A stretch of 6,848 nt of DNA from Paracoccaceae bacterium (lineage in GTDB: Bacteria > Pseudomonadota > Alphaproteobacteria > Rhodobacterales > Rhodobacteraceae), in contig WFPZ01000157.1 in assembly GCA_015487335.1 (NCBI GenBank), forward strand, positions 1-6,848. Reading direction: 5' to 3'. Under the pieces are notes generated by a model. It was not told the origin of the DNA. It did no database searches and worked only from the letters and a program-made list of their open reading frames with translations. Below, in pieces: positions 1 to 4,671 of the stretch. Each line of letters starts with the position of its first letter. The stretch's first letter is position 1. The position numbers and the translations under genes are program-made.

Positions 1-965
1 GCGTCACCATCGGCTTCTGCTTCTCCGGGGTCTATGTCACCGCCGAAAGCTGGCTCAACAACGCCGCCAGCAACGACAACCGCGGCAAGGCGCTTTCGGT
101 CTACATGATCGTGCAGATGGCGGGGGTGGTGGCGGCCCAGGGGCTTCTGGCGCTGGGCGACCCGTCGGGGTTCGTGCTGTTCATCATCCCTTCGGTGCTG
201 GTGTCGATCTCCTTCGCGCCGATCCTGCTGTCGATCAGCCCCACCCCCGCCTTCCAGCAGACCAAGCCGATGAGCCTGTCCGAGCTGTTCCGCGTCTCGC
301 CGCTGGGCTGCGTGGGGATCTTCCTGCTGGGCGGGGTGTTCGGGGCCCAGTTCGGGATGGCGTCGGTCTATGGCACCGAGGCCGGGCTCGAGGTGAGGCG
401 CATCTCGGCCTTTCTCGGCACGCTCTATGCCGGGGCGCTGGTGTTCCAGTATCCCATCGGCTGGCTGTCCGACCGGATGGACCGGCGCGGGCTGATCCTG
501 GCGGTGGCGCTGGTCGGCGGTCTTTTCGCCATGCTGGGGGCGGCGCTGGGTTCCGTCTTCGCGGTGCTGCTGGTGGTGGCTTTCGTGGTGGGGGGGATGT
601 CGAGCCCGCTCTATTCGCTGCTCATCGCCTATACCAACGATTTTCTTGACCCCGATGACATGGCCGCGGCCTCGGGCGGGCTGGTGTTTCTCAACGGGCT
701 GGGGGCGATTGCCGGGCCGCTGATCGCCGGCTGGCTGATGGGGCAGGCGGGGCCGGGGGGCTTCTGGCTGCTGATCGGGGTGCTGATGCTGGCGCTGGCA
801 GGCTATGCGCTCTACCGCATGACGCAGCGGCCCGCGACCCCGGTCGAGGAGGCCTCGGCCTACCTCGGAATCGCGCCGACGGCCTCGGTGGTGGCGCTCG
901 AGGCGGCGCGGGAGTGGGCCCTGGAAGCCGCAGAGGAAGACCAGGAGGCCGATCGGGAGACATAG
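1..965 (+). CDS. MFS transporter, YcaD-like (5' end missing)
   Basis: Inner-membrane secondary transporter of the major facilitator superfamily; substrate unknown. The reading frame is open from base 3 and ends at TAG 963-965, so about 320 residues are visible and roughly the first 100 (helices 1-3) lie before the window. The visible part starts in a segment reading GVYVTAESWLNNAA then NRGKALSVYM, which is the layout of the YcaD-like subfamily (helix 4, a short loop with NRG, helix 5). Hydrophobic segments follow that fit helices 5 to 12. The loop with GWLSDRMDRRG, encoded around 460-490, is the second-half copy of the MFS motif A (G-x-L-S-D-R-x-x-R-R). The last ~40 residues are hydrophilic and acidic, a cytoplasmic tail. 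The next gene starts 70 bp downstream on the same strand, so co-transcription is possible but not shown. Superfamily is sure, subfamily likely, substrate not predictable. Confidence 0.9.
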   Translation, partial: VTIGFCFSGVYVTAESWLNNAASNDNRGKALSVYMIVQMAGVVAAQGLLALGDPSGFVLFIIPSVLVSISFAPILLSISPTPAFQQTKPMSLSELFRVSPLGCVGIFLLGGVFGAQFGMASVYGTEAGLEVRRISAFLGTLYAGALVFQYPIGWLSDRMDRRGLILAVALVGGLFAMLGAALGSVFAVLLVVAFVVGGMSSPLYSLLIAYTNDFLDPDDMAAASGGLVFLNGLGAIAGPLIAGWLMGQAGPGGFWLLIGVLMLALAGYALYRMTQRPATPVEEASAYLGIAPTASVVALEAAREWALEAAEEDQEADRET

Positions 966-1035
966 TGCTTGCCAAGGGAAAATCGTTCTGCAACCCTCGA
1001 TTCGTCTGGGGGGACACCGGGTGAGGAGTGCGGTA

Positions 1036-1617
1036 ATGGCGAACCCTGAAGACGTGCTGGCCTACTGGCTGGACGAGCTGTCGCCGAGCGACTGGTACCG
1101 AAGTGACGAGGCCCTGGACCAGGCGATCAGGGACAGGTTTCTGAACGACTGGCAGGAGGCCGTGGCGGGGGGCAGGGCTCATTGGCTGAGCAACCCGGCC
1201 GGCACGCTGGCCTATGTCATTCTGCTCGATCAGTTTCCCCGCAACATGTTTCGCGGCTCGGGCCGGGCCTTCGCCTCGGACAAGGCGGCGTTGGCGGCGG
1301 CGAAATGCGCCATCAGGAAGGGCTGGGATCTGCGCATCGAAGAGCCGGGCCGGCAGTTCTTCTATCTGCCGCTGATGCATTCGGAAAACCTCTGCGACCA
1401 GGACCGTTGCGTGCGCCTGATCCTGACCCGCATGCCGAAGACCGGTGCCGCCAACCTGCTGCACGCCAGGGCGCACCGCGAGGTGATCCGCCGTTTCGGC
1501 CGCTTTCCCTATCGCAACGCGGCCCTCGGCCGCCCCGACACGGCGGCCGAAGCCGCCTTCATCGAGGAAGGGGGATACGGGGCCGCGGTCGAGGCGGTCA
1601 GGGCCGCGGCAGCCTGA
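1036..1617 (+). CDS. DUF924 family protein
   Basis: Soluble protein of the DUF924 family (PF06041), which has a TPR-like helical fold and no established biochemical role. From ATG 1036 it is 193 residues, a normal length for the family. Family hallmarks are visible: DQFPRN at residues 65-70, RAFASD at 77-82 and FFYLPLMHSEN with His115 and Glu117. A charged C-terminal half with RAHREVIRRFGRFPYRN also fits. There is no signal peptide or membrane segment. I chose ATG 1036 because GAGGAG at 1023-1028 lies 7 nt upstream. An in-frame GTG at 1021 would add five residues but overlaps that ribosome binding site and has no good one of its own. It lies 70 bp after the transporter gene and 120 bp before lpdA, all on one strand. 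The spacing and the AT-rich palindrome before lpdA suggest that lpdA can be controlled separately. Function is left open. Confidence 0.9.
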   Translation: MANPEDVLAYWLDELSPSDWYRSDEALDQAIRDRFLNDWQEAVAGGRAHWLSNPAGTLAYVILLDQFPRNMFRGSGRAFASDKAALAAAKCAIRKGWDLRIEEPGRQFFYLPLMHSENLCDQDRCVRLILTRMPKTGAANLLHARAHREVIRRFGRFPYRNAALGRPDTAAEAAFIEEGGYGAAVEAVRAAAA

Positions 1618-1703
1618 CGGGCGGCCGGGGAAGGTGGCCGATCCTGCGCCCCGGAGGGGAAATCCGCCCTTGGCCCGTTGAAGCCGATTTCGAGATGGTT
1701 TAA

Positions 1704-1725
1704 CGTTGAACAAATTTATTCAACG
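1704..1725. promoter_or_regulatory. 22-bp palindrome upstream of lpdA, possible operator
   Basis: The arms CGTTGAA (1704-1710) and TTCAACG (1719-1725) are exact reverse complements separated by 8 nt. The spacer itself holds the palindrome AAATTT (1712-1717), so 10 of 11 base pairs of the dyad match and only the 1711/1718 pair fails. It is an AT-rich island in otherwise very GC-rich DNA. It ends at the first base of the lpdA ribosome binding site (GGGAGA, 1725-1730). That position fits an operator over the start of transcription, or an mRNA hairpin that limits ribosome access. A weak promoter candidate lies just upstream: TTGAAG 1678-1683, 17 nt, TAACGT 1701-1706. The regulator is unknown. The sequence does not match the FNR box (TTGAT-N4-ATCAA) or the alphaproteobacterial SOS box. 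Confidence 0.55.
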
Positions 1726-1737
1726 GGAGAACAGCAC

Positions 1738-3132
1738 ATGGCTGCCACGTCCTATGACATGATCGTGATCGGTGCCGGGCCGGGGGGCTACGTCAGTGCC
1801 ATCCGCGGTGCGCAGCTGGGGCTGAAGGTGGCCGTGGTCGAGCGCGAGCACCTGGGCGGCATCTGCCTCAACTGGGGCTGCATCCCCACCAAGGCGCTGC
1901 TGCGCTCTGCCGAGATCTTTCATCTGATGGAACGGGCCGGCGAATTCGGCCTTTCCGCCGGCAAGATCGGCTATGACATCGACGCGGTGGTCAAGCGTTC
2001 GCGCGCGGTGGCCGGGCAGCTTTCCGCAGGGGTCGGGCACCTGCTGAAGAAGAACAAGGTGACGGTGATCATGGGCGAGGCCAGCCTGCCGGCCCGTGGC
2101 AGGGTTGCCGTGAAAACCGACAAGGGCGTGCAGGAGCTGAGCGCGAAGGCGATCGTGCTGGCCACCGGCGCGCGGGCGCGTGAACTGCCCGGGCTGGAGG
2201 CCGACGGCAAGCTGGTCTGGAGCTACAAGCACGCCCTGAAGCCGCCGCACATGCCCAGGCGGCTGCTGGTCATCGGATCGGGCGCCATCGGGATCGAGTT
2301 TGCCAGTTTCTACAACACCCTGGGGGCCGAGACGACGGTGGTCGAGGTGCTTGACCGCATCCTGCCCGCCGAAGACGAGGAAATCTCGAAATTCGCGAAA
2401 AAGCAGTTCGTCAAGCAGGGCATGAAGATCATGGAGAAATCCACGGTCAGGCAGCTTGATCGCGGCAAGGGCAGGGTGGTGGCCCATATCGAGACCGGCG
2501 GCAAGGTCGAGAAGCACGAGTTCGACACCGTGATCTCGGCGGTGGGGATTGTTGGCAATGTCGAGAACCTCGGGCTGGAGGCCCTGGGCGTGAAGATCGA
2601 GCGCACCCATGTGGTGGTGGACGAATACTGCCGTACCGGGGTGGAGGGGCTCTATGCCATCGGCGATATCGCCGGCCCGCCGTGGCTGGCGCACAAGGCC
2701 AGCCACGAAGGGGTGATGGTGGCCGAGCTGGTGGCGGGCGGCAAGCCCCACCCGGTGCGCCCCGAATCGATTGCCGGCTGCACCTACTGCCACCCGCAGG
2801 TGGCCTCGGTGGGCTATACCGAGGCCAGGGCGAAGGAGCTGGGCTACGAGGTCAGGGTCGGCCGCTTCCCCTTCATCGGCAACGGCAAGGCCATCGCTCT
2901 GGGCGAGCCCGAGGGCATGGTGAAAACCGTCTTCGATGCAAAGACCGGAGAGCTTCTGGGCGCGCACATGGTGGGCGCCGAAGTGACAGAGCTGATCCAG
3001 GGCTACATCATCGGCCGCCAGCTGGAGACCACCGAGGAAGACCTGATGCACACCGTCTTCCCGCACCCCACGCTTTCGGAAATGATGCACGAATCGGTGC
3101 TCGACGCCTGGGGACGCGCCATCCATTTCTGA
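1738..3132 (+). CDS. lpdA: Dihydrolipoyl dehydrogenase (E3)
   Basis: Flavoprotein that reoxidises dihydrolipoamide on the E2 subunit of 2-oxoacid dehydrogenase complexes (or on glycine cleavage H protein), passing electrons via FAD to NAD+; cytoplasmic homodimer. The product is 464 residues, the usual length. Seen in order: FAD-binding GAGPGG at residues 12-17; the redox disulfide Cys43 and Cys48 in GGICLNWGCIPTKALL; NAD-binding GSGAIG at 180-185; the second FAD contact GDIAG from 309; and the dimer-interface active site HPTLSE with His443 and Glu448. All catalytic residues are present. Trp46 between the cysteines, where many E3s have Val, is familiar from alphaproteobacterial pyruvate-branch E3s (from memory). 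ATG 1738 is chosen because GGGAGA (1725-1730) lies 7 nt upstream and the MIVIGAGPGG strand begins where the family expects; an in-frame TTG at 1678 would add 20 unlikely residues. No E1 or E2 gene is in the window, so the partner complex cannot be decided here. It converges with the rhodanese gene. Confidence 0.95.
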   Translation: MAATSYDMIVIGAGPGGYVSAIRGAQLGLKVAVVEREHLGGICLNWGCIPTKALLRSAEIFHLMERAGEFGLSAGKIGYDIDAVVKRSRAVAGQLSAGVGHLLKKNKVTVIMGEASLPARGRVAVKTDKGVQELSAKAIVLATGARARELPGLEADGKLVWSYKHALKPPHMPRRLLVIGSGAIGIEFASFYNTLGAETTVVEVLDRILPAEDEEISKFAKKQFVKQGMKIMEKSTVRQLDRGKGRVVAHIETGGKVEKHEFDTVISAVGIVGNVENLGLEALGVKIERTHVVVDEYCRTGVEGLYAIGDIAGPPWLAHKASHEGVMVAELVAGGKPHPVRPESIAGCTYCHPQVASVGYTEARAKELGYEVRVGRFPFIGNGKAIALGEPEGMVKTVFDAKTGELLGAHMVGAEVTELIQGYIIGRQLETTEEDLMHTVFPHPTLSEMMHESVLDAWGRAIHF

Positions 3133-3181
3133 GCCCCTGGGCGGGCGGCTGGCCGGCTTGGGTTGCAAGCCCGGTGGCAGG

Positions 3182-3222
3182 GCCCGGCCCGCAAAAGAAA
3201 GGGCCGGGCGCAGGGCCCGGCC
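3182..3222 (+). terminator. Probable terminator hairpins downstream of lpdA
   Basis: On the plus strand the transcript leaving lpdA (stop at 3132) meets the same repeat as two overlapping, mutually exclusive GC stems. The second stem is followed only by AGTTTACAGG, a poor T tract. Termination of lpdA here is therefore plausible but weaker than in the opposite direction. Confidence 0.4.
3191..3222 (-). terminator. Rho-independent terminator of the rhodanese gene
   Basis: Read on the minus strand, an 8-bp all-GC stem GGCCGGGC / GCCCGGCC with a 5-nt loop (3222 to 3202) is followed directly by CTTTCTTTTGC (3201 to 3191). A strong hairpin plus a T-rich tract is the classic intrinsic terminator form. 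It lies about 43 nt after the rhodanese stop codon. Confidence 0.7.
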
Positions 3223-3264
3223 AGTTTACAGGGGTCGAATCGTCTTTTGGGGAGGTGAATTCGC

Positions 3265-3642
3265 TTACTTGCTGACGGGGCCGCCGGCGGAAACCCAGTC
3301 GCCGAAACCGCCGATGTTGTGCACCGCCGGGAAGCCGAAGCGTTCCAGCATCTGGGCGGCCATGCCGCTGCGCGCACCCGAGGCGCAGTAGACGGCCACC
3401 GGCTTGTCGGTGCTCAGCTCGGGGTGAAACTCGGGGTGGCGCGGGTCGGCCTTGTTGGGGATCATCATCAGCGGGATGTGGATCGCGCCCTTGGCCTTGC
3501 CCGAGCGGGCAACCTCGTCATGGCCGCGCACGTCGATCACGGTGATCTCGCCCTTCTGGGCCATGCGCACCGCGTCGGCGGCAGTCAGCTTGGGAGTGGC
3601 GGTGCGGGCCGGGCGGCCGCCAAAACCGGAAAATGCAAACAT
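3265..3642 (-). CDS. Rhodanese-like domain protein
   Basis: Single-domain rhodanese (sulfurtransferase), 125 residues, cytoplasmic with no signal peptide. Rhodaneses move sulfane sulfur between thiosulfate, persulfides and thiols through a cysteine persulfide. Visible features: the CH2A-like segment VIDVRGHDEVARSGKAKGAIHIP (residues 35-57, with Asp37 and Arg39) and the active-site loop from Cys86 reading CASGARS, followed by the GFPAVHNIGGFGDW end typical of the fold. The catalytic cysteine codon is at 3387-3385. ATG at 3642-3640 is preceded by AAAGGA (3654-3649) with 6-nt spacing, so the start is secure. It is divergent from a CcdA-type gene across a 254-bp region holding a SqrR/BigR-like dyad. 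That neighbourhood supports a role in sulfide or persulfide handling rather than an unrelated phosphatase-type rhodanese role. The exact sulfur donor and acceptor are unknown. Confidence 0.92.
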   Translation of the reverse strand: MFAFSGFGGRPARTATPKLTAADAVRMAQKGEITVIDVRGHDEVARSGKAKGAIHIPLMMIPNKADPRHPEFHPELSTDKPVAVYCASGARSGMAAQMLERFGFPAVHNIGGFGDWVSAGGPVSK

Positions 3643-3705
3643 CGTGGATCCTTTCAGTTGTTCGCGCGTCGAGCGTCAGTGTGGTTCATGTTGGGGCGAG
3701 ACATA

Positions 3706-3725
3706 ACATTCCATAATTTGAATGT
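3706..3725. promoter_or_regulatory. SqrR/BigR-like operator (ATTC-N8-GAAT)
   Basis: ACATTC (3706-3711) and GAATGT (3720-3725) are exact reverse complements with 8 nt between them, a 20-bp dyad whose core is ATTC-N8-GAAT. That is the recognition pattern described for SqrR of Rhodobacter capsulatus, a persulfide-sensing ArsR-family repressor related to BigR. The site is in an AT-rich island between the divergent rhodanese and ccdA-like genes, the kinds of genes such regulators control. It is 63 bp from the rhodanese start codon and 171 bp from the chosen ccdA start. The dyad is seen directly; the regulator is inferred. Confidence 0.65.
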
Positions 3726-3730
3726 GAAGA

Positions 3731-3736
3731 TATAAA
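3731..3736 (+). promoter_or_regulatory. Candidate -10 box (TATAAA) for the ccdA-like gene
   Basis: TATAAA matches the -10 consensus at five of six positions and lies 5 bp downstream of the dyad, which would then cover the spacer and -35 region. No convincing -35 box is seen 16-18 bp upstream, so this is only a candidate. It would give a leader of about 150 nt before ATG 3897. Confidence 0.3.
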
Positions 3737-3787
3737 TTGAAAAACATGATGAAATTTTCGTGTGCGACGCAGTTTGCACCGCAAACC

Positions 3788-3838
3788 GGGAGGAGCATTC
3801 CGTTGCGGAGATTTGCCTTGCCGGGGGGCTTTCGGTAG
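3788..3838 (+). other. Orphan Shine-Dalgarno and possible 11-codon leader peptide
   Basis: GGGAGGAG at 3788-3795 is the strongest ribosome binding site in this leader, yet it is about 100 nt before the ccdA-like start. Seven nt after it a TTG (3803) opens an 11-codon frame, MRRFALPGGFR, ending at TAG 3836-3838. A GC hairpin (stem 3857-3862/3868-3873) follows before the real gene. The sequence could be a leader peptide, a regulatory leader, or chance purine-rich sequence; there is no independent evidence of translation. Confidence 0.2.
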
Positions 3839-3896
3839 GCTGTCGTCTCGCAGATGGCGGGGGCGGTCCCCGCGGCAGCCGGGATGCCTCCAAGCG

Positions 3897-4577
3897 ATGG
3901 AATACGATTTTCTTTCCCTGGTCGTTCTGCCCGTGGCTCTCGGGCTTCTGGGGTTTGTCGAGCCCTGCACCATCGGCGGGCACCTGATCTTCCTGCGCAG
4001 CCAGGAGGCGCGCAGCCGTGCCGAGAAGATCGAATCGCTGGGCATCTTCATCGCCGCGCGCGCCCTGGTGGCGGGGCTGTTCGGGGCGCTGATCGTTCTT
4101 GCCGGGCAGCGGCTGATCGGGGTGCAGACGGGGCTGTGGCTGGTCTTCGGCACCATCTATATGGGGATCGGCCTCGCCTTCCTCGCCGGCCATGCCGGCC
4201 TGGTGAAGCGCCGCATCCGCCTTGCGCCCGAGCGCTGGCGTCAGGCGCGCCACCCGGTGGTGCTGGGGCTGGCCTTCGGCCTCAACATCCCCGCCTGCGC
4301 CGCGCCGATCCTGTTCGGCCTGCTGGGGCTGGCCGCCACCTCCGCGACGATGGCCTCGGGCTTTCTGATGATGTTCCTCTTCGGGCTGGCCCTGTCCGCC
4401 CCGCTGGCCGTCTTCGCGGCCTGGCCGCGGATGACCGCCTGGCTGGAGCGGGTGAAACAGCGCTTTACCGGCATGCGGTGGATTCTCGGCGCGGTCTTCG
4501 TGCTGCTGGGGCTGTGGTCCATCTGGTTCGGCCTTTACGTGGACCCGGCCGACTGGACCTTCGGCCAGGGCAGCTAG
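3897..4577 (+). CDS. CcdA/DsbD-type transmembrane thiol-redox protein
   Basis: Inner-membrane protein of the CcdA family (DsbD transmembrane domain type, PF02683), 226 residues. Such proteins carry electrons from cytoplasmic thioredoxin across the membrane to periplasmic thiol proteins, for cytochrome c maturation or other reductive jobs. Six hydrophobic segments are visible, as expected (roughly residues 5-20, 47-70, 78-103, 120-147, 150-174 and 193-216). The two redox cysteines are in place: Cys24 in FVEPCTIGG of helix 1 and Cys134 in NIPACAAP of helix 4. ATG 3897 is chosen because the first helix then begins where the family expects; upstream in-frame GTG 3762 or TTG 3813 would add an Arg-rich, non-family extension. 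The ribosome binding site is weak (GGGA 3881-3884, 12 nt away). Its divergent rhodanese partner and the shared SqrR/BigR-like site suggest sulfur-related thiol redox rather than general cytochrome c maturation; that part is inference. Confidence 0.88.
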   Translation: MEYDFLSLVVLPVALGLLGFVEPCTIGGHLIFLRSQEARSRAEKIESLGIFIAARALVAGLFGALIVLAGQRLIGVQTGLWLVFGTIYMGIGLAFLAGHAGLVKRRIRLAPERWRQARHPVVLGLAFGLNIPACAAPILFGLLGLAATSATMASGFLMMFLFGLALSAPLAVFAAWPRMTAWLERVKQRFTGMRWILGAVFVLLGLWSIWFGLYVDPADWTFGQGS

Positions 4578-4591
4578 GGCCGGGGCTTCAG

Positions 4592-4606
4592 GTTCCGCCT
4601 TCGTTC
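4592..4606 (+). promoter_or_regulatory. SOS box (LexA site) upstream of uvrA
   Basis: The sequence GTTC-CGCCTTC-GTTC is an exact GTTC-N7-GTTC direct repeat, the LexA-binding motif established for Rhodobacter, Paracoccus, Rhizobium and other alphaproteobacteria, in which uvrA is a known SOS gene. It ends 11 bp before the TTGGCG candidate -35 box and 65 bp before the uvrA start codon. Motif, position and downstream gene all agree. Confidence 0.85.
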
Positions 4607-4617
4607 TCACTTTCCGG

Positions 4618-4646
4618 TTGGCGAGTGCCGCCCCATGCACTATCTG
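4618..4646 (+). promoter_or_regulatory. Candidate uvrA promoter
   Basis: TTGGCG (4618-4623), a 17-bp spacer and TATCTG (4641-4646) form a plausible sigma-70 promoter with optimal spacing but imperfect boxes. Transcription would begin near 4653, giving a leader of about 20 nt that includes the ribosome binding site GGGAG (4662-4666). The SOS box lies just upstream, close enough for LexA to interfere with RNA polymerase. Confidence 0.45.
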
Positions 4647-4671
4647 TCAGACGTTCCACCCGGGAGCCCCC

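Larger units (their letters stand above)
3177..3222 (+). repeat. Direct repeat GCAGGGCCCGGCC flanking an inverted copy
   Basis: The 13-mer GCAGGGCCCGGCC occurs at 3177-3189 and again at 3210-3222. Between them, after an A-rich stretch (3191-3200), lies GGGCCGGGC (3201-3209), the reverse complement of the core of both copies. The middle element can pair either with the left copy (9-bp stem 3182-3190/3201-3209, 10-nt loop) or with the right copy (8-bp stem 3202-3209/3215-3222, 5-nt loop), but not with both. It lies between two converging genes, so transcription termination is the likely role. Confidence 0.7.

Noticed and set aside
691..1713. A minus-strand open frame opposite the transporter end and the DUF924 gene.
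   Set aside because: It overlaps two well-supported plus-strand genes and translates to Pro/Arg-rich shadow sequence.
1706..1723. An FNR-type or second SOS-type site within the lpdA palindrome.
   Set aside because: TTGAA-N8-TTCAA has the wrong spacing and bases for TTGAT-N4-ATCAA, and only one GTTC-like half is present, so no GTTC-N7-GTTC.
1720..3168. A minus-strand open frame of about 482 codons opposite lpdA.
   Set aside because: It covers a complete dihydrolipoyl dehydrogenase with all catalytic residues; the antisense product is His/Gly/Leu-rich shadow sequence with no motif.
3155..3171. Hairpin GGCTTG-N5-CAAGCC after lpdA as a terminator.
   Set aside because: The stem is only 6 bp and no T tract follows; the repeat at 3177-3222 is the better candidate.
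3762..3896. A 45-residue N-terminal extension of the ccdA-like protein from GTG 3762.
   Set aside because: It is Arg-rich with three extra cysteines, unlike the family, and has no ribosome binding site; the first helix fits ATG 3897.
3654..4640. A minus-strand open frame opposite the ccdA-like gene, running over the regulatory region.
   Set aside because: The plus strand has six helices and both CcdA cysteines; the antisense product is Gln/Glu/Arg-rich low complexity and would cross the SqrR/BigR-like site.
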